Of a DNA stretch of 48,571 bases, positions 1 to 8,720 are shown piece after piece. Within the stretch, counting starts at the first letter, position 1; every line of letters starts with the position of its first letter. Location of the stretch: the NCBI GenBank assembly GCA_937139485.1, contig CAKZQD010000009.1:1-48571 (forward strand). The letters run 5' to 3'. A program made the translations under genes and the position numbers. The notes beneath the pieces are model-generated. The model made no database searches. It was not told the origin of the DNA and saw only the letters and a program-made list of their open reading frames with translations. Source of the DNA: an uncultured Bacteroidota bacterium. GTDB taxonomy: Bacteria; Bacteroidota; Bacteroidia; Chitinophagales; UBA8649.

Positions 1-280
1 GTATTATGATGACCTCCATAACCAACATAATAAGCTGTAAAATGATGATAATTAGGAAAATGACCCGCTCTTTCTTTTGATGCTTTAAAAAAATCATTTG
101 GGTTTTTTGGATCATTTGCCATCCATAAACAATTCATATCAGAAACTCTATCGTACTTTCCACCTTCATCAATAATTGTTACATCGTATTCTATTTTAAT
201 GTTTCCTTCTAATTTGTTTTTTAAATCAGCTAAAGCTCCTAAATCTCCTAAAGTTGCCTTATTAGTGTTTGAGTTCACTT
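1..280 (-). CDS. Partial gene of unknown function, running off the left edge
   Basis: An open minus-strand frame crosses the left edge without a stop. The readable part has normal composition (for example DLKNKLEGNIKIEYDV, then KYDRVSDMNCLWMANDP and FPNYHHFTAYYVGYGGHHN), rich in aromatic residues and histidine near the window edge. I do not recognise the family. The upstream (right) limit near 280 is set only by the start of PKD-like sequence on the opposite strand, because the minus frame itself does not close there. It lies downstream of, and on the same strand as, the truncated GTPase, so it could be the far part of the GTPase gene or a different gene. Confidence 0.5.
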
Positions 281-688
281 TTTTAACTGCAGGATTCCAT
301 GATGTTGAGTTAGTAGTTGAAAGTGATGCAGGATGTTACGATACAATTGTGAAAGAAATAAATGTTTTAGAATTACCAGTTGCAGATTATACTTATATTT
401 CAGAATGTGATAATGATCAAGTTATTGTTAGTTTCAGTGATGCGTCTACAGTAAATAATGATGTTATAACAAGTTGGAATTATGATTTTGGCGGACAAGG
501 GAATCAATCTGTACAGAACCCAATTACGGCTTTTAATACTGAAGGAAACTTTAGTGTAACTCAAATTATTGAAACGTTTAACGGTTGTAAGGATACGATA
601 GTAAAAATAATAAATATTCCACCTTTACCACTAGCGGGATTCACTTATGATACCGATAATGGATTGAATGTAGGTGCTGAATTTGAAA
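280..688 (+). pseudogene. Orphan PKD-repeat fragment
   Basis: The plus frame encodes the end of one PKD-like domain (TAGFHDVELVVESDAGC), one full domain (about 390-625, with SWNYDFGG and FNTEGNFSVTQ) and the start of a third (LAGFTYDTDNG). Such domains are tandem parts of long secreted Bacteroidota proteins. Here there is no signal peptide, no plausible start next to the domain and no sorting domain; the frame is interrupted on both sides by sequence that codes on the other strand. It is therefore a piece of a larger gene, either moved here or joined here by an assembly error. The nominal ATG at 199 is inside the neighbouring opposite-strand reading frame and is not a credible start. Confidence 0.6.
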
Positions 689-938
689 TTTTTTGTCTTT
701 GACCAGGAAAAACATGATACTGCAAAGTAGTAGATACTGTTTTATCTTCAAATTCTAACAATTCATTACAATATTCTAACTCAATATTTAAACTTTTTTT
801 TATGTCTTGAGCCAGTTTATTAGCCAGTTCTTGGTCTGTTACATTGTCTATTAAAAGCTTAGTTATTAAAGACTTACCTGTTGCGCCATCGCCTAATGGT
901 ATTACAGTTCCAATTGATTTTATATTTTTTTTGCTCAT
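689..938 (-). pseudogene. Small Ras-like GTPase, C-terminally truncated
   Basis: The N-terminal 83 or so residues show a P-loop GDGATGKS after a short beta strand (SIGTVIPLGDGATGKS) and, near the break, YHVFPGQRQK, which fits the W/P-G-Q switch II region of Arf/Rab-like GTPases (DxxGQ-type position replaced by FPGQ). The guanine-specificity motif NKxD, expected further on, is missing because the frame runs into the orphan PKD sequence around 688. The ATG at 938 overlaps the stop of the upstream membrane-protein gene by four bases, so the two are translationally coupled. Function is likely regulatory or signalling at the membrane; substrate and partner are unknown. Confidence 0.6.
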
Positions 939-1609
939 ATTTTATCTCCAAATATTATTCTAGATTGGTCAATAGAACGGTATGCCAAATCTCCATCGTG
1001 AATAGTTACAATTTCTCTTCTTCCTTCGGTACATTTATGCGTAGGGCGCAATATTATAGATCTTACTCCAAAAGTTGTTTGTATGTTTACACCTTTGTCT
1101 CTTACATTAGCGTGTTGGCGTACCACATCAGCAATAGAGTAAGACACTTTGCTATTACAATGCTCGCAATCAATAACAAAAGTATCGTTTAAATGAGGAA
1201 AAGTTTCACCTTTTGAACCTAGTCTTTCCAAAAAAACTTCATAAGCTTTTTCGTCTGTTAAAATTTCTCCTAAAATAGATTTAACCAATGCTTGTGTTGA
1301 AAGCATAGCTCTAATAACAAACACCGCACCAAAAAAATAAATTAAACTAACCATAAGCGCTGGGTCTACAGGAAAAGAGAACACTTCAAAAACATCTAAG
1401 GCATGAATAGTGTAGCCAATAACAAAAAAGAAGATTAAAACTATAATAAGAATCCATTGATTTCTTGGAAATTCATTTATTTTTAAAACATTCATGAATT
1501 TTCTAACTGTATTAATACTTAATACCAACATTAATACACCTAGTATTACTAGTATAAAAGTAGTAATTTGTATATAGTTTAAAGATTGTAAGTAGCTATT
1601 TATTTCCAT
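935..1609 (-). CDS. Three-helix membrane protein with a cysteine-bearing C-terminal domain
   Basis: The 224-residue product has three hydrophobic segments at about residues 13-33, 50-70 and 83-103, followed by a soluble domain of roughly 120 residues. That domain contains CEHC (about residues 148-151) and one further cysteine (THKC), so a metal-binding or redox role is possible but the usual four-cysteine knuckle is not complete. The gene ends in a four-base overlap with the start of the small GTPase, an arrangement that suggests the membrane protein anchors or is controlled by the GTPase. I do not recognise a named family. The start at 1609 gives a short cytoplasmic or periplasmic lead before the first helix and is reasonable. 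Confidence 0.7.
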   Translation of the reverse strand: MEINSYLQSLNYIQITTFILVILGVLMLVLSINTVRKFMNVLKINEFPRNQWILIIVLIFFFVIGYTIHALDVFEVFSFPVDPALMVSLIYFFGAVFVIRAMLSTQALVKSILGEILTDEKAYEVFLERLGSKGETFPHLNDTFVIDCEHCNSKVSYSIADVVRQHANVRDKGVNIQTTFGVRSIILRPTHKCTEGRREIVTIHDGDLAYRSIDQSRIIFGDKI

Positions 1610-1715
1610 TTATAAGCTGTTAGTTTTCATTTGTTTATTCGTAGTAAATTATACGTTTTTTATAAAAGAATGTTACAACTATACGTCAATTTTATTTATA
1701 AATAAATTCAATTCA

Positions 1716-2345
1716 TTAAATATTTTTAAAATAATTATTAATAAGTTTGCTAACTTCCTGTGCTTTGTCTACAATCATAAAGTGTGTTCCTTTCTCAATA
1801 ATTATAGCATTTTTACTGGGTGGAAAAAGTTTGTCTTTAGAACCACTTATTTTTAATACATTTTTTATTCTTGTAGTATTTTGCCAAGTCAATAAAGCAT
1901 TTAACGCCCATTTAGAAAAAATTGGATTAGATTCAGTAATAATGTTATTCAGTAACTTTTTCTTTTTAGTTCCAAATAAAAATTCTACAAATTGATTTGA
2001 TTTTGTGAGCAAATTATCTGGAATTAACTTAGTGAAATTTAATTTTCCACCAACTTTATATATAAGCGGCAATTCATTTTTTGTTTCTATGGAAGAAATA
2101 AGAATAGTCGTTTTTGGATTTAAAAACTTGTTCATTTCAGTTGCTATTAACCCACCAAAACTTAAACCTAAAATAGCAAATTCTTCTTCGGTATCAATTT
2201 TTTCTGCAAGCCTTTTACTATAAGATTCTATGCTTTCATTTTTATAATTATCTACCCAGTTTAAAGGAATAATCTTATAATTTAAGTCCAAAAACTTAAA
2301 AACACGTTCATCTGCACCTAGTCCACTTATTGCGTATATTTTCAT
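1716..2345 (-). CDS. Alpha/beta-hydrolase fold protein
   Basis: The 209-residue product starts MKIYAISGLGADERVF, a pattern common in small alpha/beta hydrolases of Bacteroidota. The nucleophile elbow is GLSFGG with Ser62; an acidic residue follows in SGSKDKLFPP and the likely catalytic histidine is in KGTHFMIVD near the C terminus, so the triad looks complete. The substrate (an ester or acyl compound) cannot be told. There is no signal peptide. The gene lies three bases downstream of the aminotransferase on the same strand and is probably cotranscribed with it. Confidence 0.8.
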   Translation of the reverse strand: MKIYAISGLGADERVFKFLDLNYKIIPLNWVDNYKNESIESYSKRLAEKIDTEEEFAILGLSFGGLIATEMNKFLNPKTTILISSIETKNELPLIYKVGGKLNFTKLIPDNLLTKSNQFVEFLFGTKKKKLLNNIITESNPIFSKWALNALLTWQNTTRIKNVLKISGSKDKLFPPSKNAIIIEKGTHFMIVDKAQEVSKLINNYFKNI

Positions 2346-2348
2346 AAA

Positions 2349-3527
2349 CTAAACTTCCAAACTCTCCAAAATAATTTCACAAGCTTTTCTAATTTCATTT
2401 TCAGTAATTATCAATGGTGGAGCTATTCGCAAACATTGCGGCGCAAACAAAAACCAATCTGTTATCAAACCTTTTTCTATACACTTATCAATAATAGATT
2501 TATTTTCTTCAAAATCTTCAAAATAAACTGCCATCATTAATCCAGCTCTGTTTATTTTTTTAATTCTTGGATGAACTAGAAGTTTATCAAATAATTGTCC
2601 TTTTGCTTCCACTTTTTCTAAGTGTCCTTCTTTTGTAATTATTTCCAAGGCAGCATTTCCAGCTACACAACTTACTGGGTGACCACCAAAAGTAGTAATG
2701 TGACCCAAAAAAGGATTGTCTTGAAATACTTCAAATTTTTCTCTAGAGCTTATAAAAGCACCAAGCGGCATGCCACCACCAAAAGCCTTGGCAAGTAGTA
2801 AAATATCTGGAACTACATTCTCTTTCTGAAATCGAAAAAGTGTTCCAGTTCTTCCCATTCCAGTTTGAATTTCATCAAAAATAAGTAAAGCACCTACTTC
2901 GTTACATTTTTTTCTTACCGCTTCCAAGTATCCTTTACTTGGTACACCAACGCCTATTTCTGCCTGTATAGGTTCTATCAAAACTGCTGCCGTTTTGTTT
3001 GTAATTTGCTCTAAATCTTCAAAACAATTGTAGTTCAACATTCTATTTCCAGGAATAAGCGGTCTATAATTAGACTTAAAAAATTCGTCTCCAAGTACAG
3101 AAAGTGTTCCCATTGTAGAGCCGTGATAAGAGTTTTTAAAATAAACTATTTCTGTTCTTTCGGTATATCGCTTAGCCAATTTCATAGCACCATCTGCTGC
3201 TTCTGCGCCAGAATTGGTGTAATAAACAGTTTCTAAGTTTTGTGGTAAATGTTTGGTTAAATTATTGGCATATTCTACTTGTGGCTGTTCTACAAACTCG
3301 CCATAAACCATAAGGTGCATATATTTTTCTGCCTGTGCTTTTACAGCAGCTACCACTTTTGGGTGGCTGTGTCCCACATTACTTACGGCTATTCCCGAAA
3401 TCAAATCTATATAGCTTTTGCCTGCTATATCTTTTAAATGTACACCTTTTGCACTTGTAATTTCTAGTGCAAGTGGTTCTGTACTTGTTTGTGCTATTCT
3501 GTGTAGAAAAAGTTGTCTTAAATTCAA
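2349..3527 (-). CDS. Class III (ornithine/acetylornithine-type) PLP aminotransferase
   Basis: The 392-residue length and motifs match fold-type I class III aminotransferases: NSGAEA at 105-110 binds the PLP phosphate, the cofactor aspartate is in LLIFDEIQTGMGRTG (D218), and the Schiff-base lysine is K247 in LLAKAFGGGMPLGAF. Members use ornithine, acetylornithine, 4-aminobutyrate, lysine or diamine donors; the sequence does not decide between them. No arginine-biosynthesis neighbours are present, which argues against a firm argD call. It precedes the alpha/beta hydrolase by three bases, so the pair is likely an operon. Confidence 0.88.
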   Translation of the reverse strand: MNLRQLFLHRIAQTSTEPLALEITSAKGVHLKDIAGKSYIDLISGIAVSNVGHSHPKVVAAVKAQAEKYMHLMVYGEFVEQPQVEYANNLTKHLPQNLETVYYTNSGAEAADGAMKLAKRYTERTEIVYFKNSYHGSTMGTLSVLGDEFFKSNYRPLIPGNRMLNYNCFEDLEQITNKTAAVLIEPIQAEIGVGVPSKGYLEAVRKKCNEVGALLIFDEIQTGMGRTGTLFRFQKENVVPDILLLAKAFGGGMPLGAFISSREKFEVFQDNPFLGHITTFGGHPVSCVAGNAALEIITKEGHLEKVEAKGQLFDKLLVHPRIKKINRAGLMMAVYFEDFEENKSIIDKCIEKGLITDWFLFAPQCLRIAPPLIITENEIRKACEIILESLEV

Positions 3528-3583
3528 GAAATAAATGATTTAATGAATCTCAAAATTAAGACTATTTTTCTATGATTTACATT

Positions 3584-5071
3584 TTATAAGCCATATATTT
3601 CACTATACTTTGCTTTTGCATAATCTAAGAAGTATTTAAAATTTAATGCTTCTCCAGTTGCTTTTTCGCATACTTCTTTTGCAGTAAAATATTTACCGTG
3701 TTTATGTACTTTTTCTCTCAACCAAGCCAGTAAAGAATCCATGTTTCCAGCTTCTATTTCTGCTTCTAAATTTGGAATATCTTGTTTTGCTTTATTAAAA
3801 AGTTGTGCTGCATAAAAGCTTCCTAATGAGTATGTTGGAAAATAGCCAAAACCACCATGTGCCCAATGTACATCTTGCAATACACCTTCTTTATCTGATG
3901 TAACATCTACGTTTAAATACTTCTTGTAAGCATCATTCCATATTGTTTTTAGGTCTTTTACTTCTATACTTCCTTCTATTAGTTTTTTCTCTATTTCGTA
4001 GCGAATCATTATATGAAAATGATATGTTAGCTCATCGGCATCTGTTCTTATAAAAGAAGGCTCTACTAGGTTTATTCCTTTGTAATACGCTTCAAAACTT
4101 GTATTAGATAAGTTTTCTGGAAAAATTTCTTGTAGTTTTTTATAGTTTGCTTTCCAAAATGCTTTAGATCTTCCTAAATTGTTTTCGTACAGTCTCGACT
4201 GACTTTCATGAATGCCCAATGAAATGGCTTCACCACAGGGCATTCCATATTCTTCTTCTTTTAAACCTTGCTCATATAAACCATGTCCACCTTCGTGTAT
4301 ACAGGACCAAAGCATATCGTAAAAATTTTCTTCATTTACTCTTGTAGTTAACCTTACATCTTTTACACCAAAGCTTGTAGTAAAAGGGTGTTCAGATAAA
4401 TCTTGTCTTCCAGAATCAAAATCGAAGCCAAGCTGTGCTAGAATATTCATTCCAAAATCCCATTGTTTTTTATGTTCGTAATGTTGAAACATAAATTTAT
4501 TATCTGGTTTTTCGCAAGCAAAAATTTCTTGAGTAAAAGGCGTTAGTTTTTCTTTTACATCTTTAAAAAGCGAATCTATTTCGTTTATTGTAGCGCCAGG
4601 TTCAAACTGATCCATTAATGCATTGTATGGATGCTCTTTATAGCCCAAAATTTCTGCTTTTTCTCTTTGAATGTTTACAATTTCTGTTAAAGCAGGAATG
4701 TATAGTTCAAAATTATCTGCTTCTCTAGCAGCTATCCAAGCTTGAAAAGCAGTAGATATTGCCTTAGATTCTTTCATTACAAACTCGGTAGTAAATTTTT
4801 TACTTTTTTTATAATCTTTTAAAGCAAGCTTTACATTTTTTATTTCTGTTAAAGAAAGTCTAGCATCTTGCTTTAATTTTTTTAATACTTTAGCTAGTTT
4901 TTTAGATGTAGAAAGTTTATGAGCCATACCTGCAAGCGTTGATATTTGCTGTGCTCGCCTGCTATTTCCATTTTTTGGAATATACGTTTCTTGATCCCAA
5001 TTTAATACTGCAATTGCATAATTTATGTCTGCAATTTTATGTTTAATTTCTTGAAATAATTTGTAGCTCAT
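3584..5071 (-). CDS. M32 family metallocarboxypeptidase (Taq carboxypeptidase type)
   Basis: The 495-residue product is full length for M32. It has the zinc motif HEGGH at 259-263 (an HExxH) and the family signature HESQS at 288-292, which supplies the third ligand, followed by the conserved DADELTYHFHIMIRYEIE stretch. The enzyme is cytoplasmic and removes C-terminal amino acids from peptides. There is no signal peptide. The gene ends 56 bases after (in the minus direction upstream of) the aminotransferase start and diverges from porP. Confidence 0.93.
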   Translation of the reverse strand: MSYKLFQEIKHKIADINYAIAVLNWDQETYIPKNGNSRRAQQISTLAGMAHKLSTSKKLAKVLKKLKQDARLSLTEIKNVKLALKDYKKSKKFTTEFVMKESKAISTAFQAWIAAREADNFELYIPALTEIVNIQREKAEILGYKEHPYNALMDQFEPGATINEIDSLFKDVKEKLTPFTQEIFACEKPDNKFMFQHYEHKKQWDFGMNILAQLGFDFDSGRQDLSEHPFTTSFGVKDVRLTTRVNEENFYDMLWSCIHEGGHGLYEQGLKEEEYGMPCGEAISLGIHESQSRLYENNLGRSKAFWKANYKKLQEIFPENLSNTSFEAYYKGINLVEPSFIRTDADELTYHFHIMIRYEIEKKLIEGSIEVKDLKTIWNDAYKKYLNVDVTSDKEGVLQDVHWAHGGFGYFPTYSLGSFYAAQLFNKAKQDIPNLEAEIEAGNMDSLLAWLREKVHKHGKYFTAKEVCEKATGEALNFKYFLDYAKAKYSEIYGL

Positions 5072-5166
5072 TATTATTGTATTTTCTTTTTTTTAAAAGT
5101 TTTAATGTTGTTTCGCCATAAATTTATATCTTTAAATCTTAATGTACTAATAAACTAACTAATTCT

Positions 5167-6201
5167 ATGAAAAAAAACTACATATCACTCGTTGCTTTAA
5201 TGTTACTATTTTTTTCGCTAAAGGCTCAAGATGCTCATTTTACGCAGTATTATACATTTGGGCAAGCTTTAAATCCAGCACTTACGGCAAATCATGACGG
5301 CTCTTATAAAGTATCACTTATTTACAGAAATCAGTGGAGCTCTTTTCTTCAAAAATCTGCATTTAACACACCAGGTGTTTCTGTAGACTTACCTTTATTA
5401 GAAGGTATTTTAAATGGAGATAAATTTGGAATAGGATTAATGTTCTTTAACGATAGGTTTGGAGACGGAGCAATGTCTACATTAAATACCGCTTTATCTT
5501 TAGCTTATCATAAAGGTATAGGTAAAAAGAAAAACCACAGACTTTCTTTGGGTGCTCAAGTAGCTTATGTTCAAAAAAACATAGATTCAGACGGCTATAC
5601 GTTTTACGACCAGTTTGATGTAATTAGCCATTCTGGAAGAGGAGCAAGTTCAGATTTTATAAACCTTCAAAGAGGAATGTATTATTTCTTTGATTATAAT
5701 TTTGGAATATACTGGAAATCTACTTTTGGCAAAAGAGTAAAATTACAAACAGGTTTTGCTTTTCACCATGCTGGGCAACCAAAAGAATACTTTGTAGACA
5801 AAAGCGATGAGTATTTTTTAGCTAGAAAATACACCGCAGATTTAGGTTTAGAAATTTTTATTACAGATAAATTTTCTTTTTCACCAGACGCACTTTACCA
5901 AAAACAAGGCGAAGCACAAGAAATTTTAGCTGGTGGTTCTTTTGCTTATTACTTTTCAGATGGTTTTAGAAAAAAATCGAGTGTTCATTTAGGAGCTCGC
6001 TATAGAGTTGGCGATGCGGTTTCAGCTTTGTTTTCTTTCGAAATTAGAAATATAAGACTAGGTGCCGCCTACGATGTTAATCTTTCTCAATTAAAATCTG
6101 CCTCTAAATATGGCGGTGGTTTTGAAGTTTCATTGTCATATACAGGAGAAAGTATTCGTTCATTTAAAGCAAACAAATCTTTACCTGCTAGAAGATTTTA
6201 A
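5167..6201 (+). CDS. PorP/SprF-family type IX secretion membrane protein
   Basis: A signal peptide (hydrophobic core then SLKAQ at about residue 20) is followed by DAHFTQYYTFGQALNPAL, the typical N-terminal motif of PorP/SprF proteins, and then alternating beta strands with the glycine and aromatic pattern of an outer-membrane barrel; 344 residues is the usual size. In Flavobacterium such proteins help secrete and attach SprB-like adhesins, and in Porphyromonas PorP is a type IX component. Most Bacteroidota genomes have many paralogues, so this one probably serves a subset of cargo rather than the core machine. A TATCTTTA element at 5127-5134 may be its -7 promoter box. The OmpA-family gene follows after 24 bases. 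Confidence 0.9.
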   Translation: MKKNYISLVALMLLFFSLKAQDAHFTQYYTFGQALNPALTANHDGSYKVSLIYRNQWSSFLQKSAFNTPGVSVDLPLLEGILNGDKFGIGLMFFNDRFGDGAMSTLNTALSLAYHKGIGKKKNHRLSLGAQVAYVQKNIDSDGYTFYDQFDVISHSGRGASSDFINLQRGMYYFFDYNFGIYWKSTFGKRVKLQTGFAFHHAGQPKEYFVDKSDEYFLARKYTADLGLEIFITDKFSFSPDALYQKQGEAQEILAGGSFAYYFSDGFRKKSSVHLGARYRVGDAVSALFSFEIRNIRLGAAYDVNLSQLKSASKYGGGFEVSLSYTGESIRSFKANKSLPARRF

Positions 6202-6225
6202 TACAAACACCCTAATTTACATTTT

Positions 6226-8571
6226 ATGAAAAATTTAATACTAATACTTTGTGTTTTTGTATTTGTGAGTAATTATGCTCAAATAGATAAAGAGAAAGCT
6301 TTATCGCCAAGAGCAGAATTAAAACTTGCCGATTTATTGTATGCACAAGGCTTTTATTATTCAGCAACAGAATATTATAAAGAAGCACTTAGAGCAAAAC
6401 CAAATTGGCGATATGCAAAATATTGGCTAGCTATGTCTTATGCTAAATCAAAAGATTATAAAAATGCAGAAACTTGGTTTAATAAGTTTGTAAATTATAA
6501 ACTACAACCAAAAGATAAAATAAAAAAAATAGAGCAAGAAAATAAAACCATTTTCAATAAAGCAAGATTTTACTATGCAGAAGCATTAAAAGCAAACGGA
6601 AAATATGCAGAAGCCATAAAGCAATATAAGGCTTTTAAAGCAGAATACGCTCCAGACGAAAAAAAGAAAAAAGACAAAGAAGACAAAAACTGGAACGCCA
6701 AAGCAAATATTGAAATAAAGGGAGCAGAATGGGCAATAGAACAAGCCGCTACATTCAAAAAAATAAAGCTAAAAAACATAGGAGAAAAAGTAAACTCTGC
6801 TTACGAAGAAGCCGCTCCAGTTTCAATAAATGACTCTACAATATATTTTACATCATTAGGAAAAGATAACTTAGTTTATATAAATAAAGCTAAAGAAATT
6901 CCACCTTATAAAATATTTCAATCTAAAAAAGTAAATGGCGAATGGCAAAAGGGCAAAGAATTGCCTAGTTATATTAACGATGAAAAATTATCTACAGGAA
7001 ACGCTGCAGTTTCTGAAGATGGTAAGAGAATGTATTTTTGTAAATGCTACAATAATGAAGTAGACGAAGTAATTTGTGCCATTAACTTTTCTTCTAAAAA
7101 AGAAAACAAATGGTCGAGACCAATAATGCTTAATGACCAAATTAATGACCCAAGATTTACATCTACACAGCCAGCGGTAAGAACAAGTGGCGATAATTTT
7201 GATATTGTATATTTTGTTTCAGACAGAGAAGGCGGAAAAGGCGGAATGGATATTTGGTATTTTATAAGAACAGCAAAAGGAAACTATAAAGGGCCAAGGC
7301 TTTTAAGAGGGCCAATAAATACTCAATTTGATGAGTTGACTCCTTTTTACAATAATTATGACAGTTCGTTTTATTTTAGTTCAAACGGTCACCCAAGTAT
7401 AGGCGGTTTTGATGTTTTTAAAACAATAGAAGATGACGAAGATCAATGGATAGAACCAATGAATGTAGGCGCGCCAATAAATTCTACTAAAGACGATTTG
7501 TATTATGTAAATGAGCAAGGAAAAACAAGCGGTTTTATTGTTTCAAACAGAGATGGAACATCATTAATAAGAAAAAGATATAGAGGTGATGATATTTTTT
7601 ACTTCGAAGACTTTAAGTTTGGACTAGAAGGTTTAGTAACCAAAGATGGTAAAAATGATAGCGGAGAAACACTAGTTGACGATGCTAAAGTAAAATTATT
7701 TGCTGTAAACGAATTTACAGGAAAAAAAGAATTGGTAAAAGAAGTAAACGTAAAAGACGGAGAATACTTTTTTGAATTAAAACCAGACTTGGATTACACT
7801 GTTGAAGTAATTAAACCAGGTTTTGCTTCTACTTTTGAAGAAATTTCTACCAAAAACTTAATGCAAGAAGATACTATTAGTAAAGACCTAAGTGTAGAAA
7901 AAACGAATATTATTGCTGCTGGAAGTTTATTTAATGAAGACGATTCTCTAGGAACAAATAAATTGAATGGTGCACTGGTTACTTTAAGAGAAAAACAAGC
8001 CGATGGAAGTTTTAAAACTGTTACGGCTCAAAAAATTACGAGTAGCGAACCAAATTATTATTTCAATTTAGATGTTTCGAAAAACTATGAAGTAAAAATA
8101 ACTAAAGACGGATATTTTGCAAAAACAATGGAATTTGATTTAAGTAAAGTTACTCCAGACCAAGATACTATATATAGTAATGCTATGATTTCTAAAATTG
8201 AAGTTGGAAAAGCTTATGCTTTAGAAAATATTTTGTACGAATTTGGAAAAGCAGATTTAACCAAAGAATCAGAAACAAGAGTAGCAAAATTGGCTAAAAT
8301 TATGCAAGAAAATCCATTGATTATAGTGGAGCTTTCTGCGCATACAGATGCTATTGGATCTGATGCTAGCAATTTAAAACTTTCGCAAGCAAGAGCACAA
8401 AGTTGTGTGGATTATTTAAAAAAAGTAGGAATTTCTGATGCTCGCTTGGTAGCCAAAGGTTATGGAGAAACTATTCCGGTTGCACCAAACAAAAATGAAG
8501 ACGGTAGCGACAACGAAGCAGGAAGAGCTAAGAACAGAAGGACTGAGTTTAAAGTGCTTGGTGGTTTGTAA
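6226..8571 (+). CDS. OmpA-family protein with TPR, PD40 propeller and peptidoglycan-binding domain
   Basis: After a signal peptide (ends near NYAQ, residue 19), the 781-residue product has TPR-like helices (about 25-150), a WD40-like PD40 propeller (about 185-440, with repeated YFTS/YFVSD/YFSSNG strands), carboxypeptidase-regulatory-like beta domains (about 470-640) and a C-terminal OmpA domain (about 660-781, with NILYEFGKADL and LSAHTDAIGSD). This architecture matches PorE/SprE-neighbour proteins that tie type IX outer-membrane parts to peptidoglycan. It directly follows the PorP/SprF gene, a pairing seen repeatedly in Bacteroidota, so the two are expected to work as one surface complex. 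Confidence 0.9.
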   Translation: MKNLILILCVFVFVSNYAQIDKEKALSPRAELKLADLLYAQGFYYSATEYYKEALRAKPNWRYAKYWLAMSYAKSKDYKNAETWFNKFVNYKLQPKDKIKKIEQENKTIFNKARFYYAEALKANGKYAEAIKQYKAFKAEYAPDEKKKKDKEDKNWNAKANIEIKGAEWAIEQAATFKKIKLKNIGEKVNSAYEEAAPVSINDSTIYFTSLGKDNLVYINKAKEIPPYKIFQSKKVNGEWQKGKELPSYINDEKLSTGNAAVSEDGKRMYFCKCYNNEVDEVICAINFSSKKENKWSRPIMLNDQINDPRFTSTQPAVRTSGDNFDIVYFVSDREGGKGGMDIWYFIRTAKGNYKGPRLLRGPINTQFDELTPFYNNYDSSFYFSSNGHPSIGGFDVFKTIEDDEDQWIEPMNVGAPINSTKDDLYYVNEQGKTSGFIVSNRDGTSLIRKRYRGDDIFYFEDFKFGLEGLVTKDGKNDSGETLVDDAKVKLFAVNEFTGKKELVKEVNVKDGEYFFELKPDLDYTVEVIKPGFASTFEEISTKNLMQEDTISKDLSVEKTNIIAAGSLFNEDDSLGTNKLNGALVTLREKQADGSFKTVTAQKITSSEPNYYFNLDVSKNYEVKITKDGYFAKTMEFDLSKVTPDQDTIYSNAMISKIEVGKAYALENILYEFGKADLTKESETRVAKLAKIMQENPLIIVELSAHTDAIGSDASNLKLSQARAQSCVDYLKKVGISDARLVAKGYGETIPVAPNKNEDGSDNEAGRAKNRRTEFKVLGGL

Positions 8572-8682
8572 AGTTGGTTTAAAATTTCAGTATTTAGGTT
8601 TTATTTGATCTAATTTATTAAACACGCTGCTTTTTTAAAAAAACAATATATCTTTTCATAACAGCTATTAGATTTGATTTTT

Positions 8683-8690
8683 TATATTTG
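8683..8690 (+). promoter_or_regulatory. Bacteroidota -7 box before kbl
   Basis: TATATTTG matches the TAnnTTTG -7 consensus of Bacteroidota housekeeping promoters and lies 30 bases before the kbl ATG. A clear TTTG -33 box at the standard distance is not visible, so the assignment rests on the -7 element and position. Confidence 0.4.
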
Positions 8691-8720
8691 TAATTACTAT
8701 AAAAAATCAATCCATAAATT

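Noticed and set aside
645-688. C-terminal 15 residues of the nominal GTPase frame (ending in NPLSVS)
   Set aside because: These codons are the antisense of the PKD piece and do not belong to the GTPase.
3584-5071. Possible thermostable-type variant of M32 because of HEGGH
   Set aside because: HEGGH is a normal HExxH form in this family and carries no special meaning.
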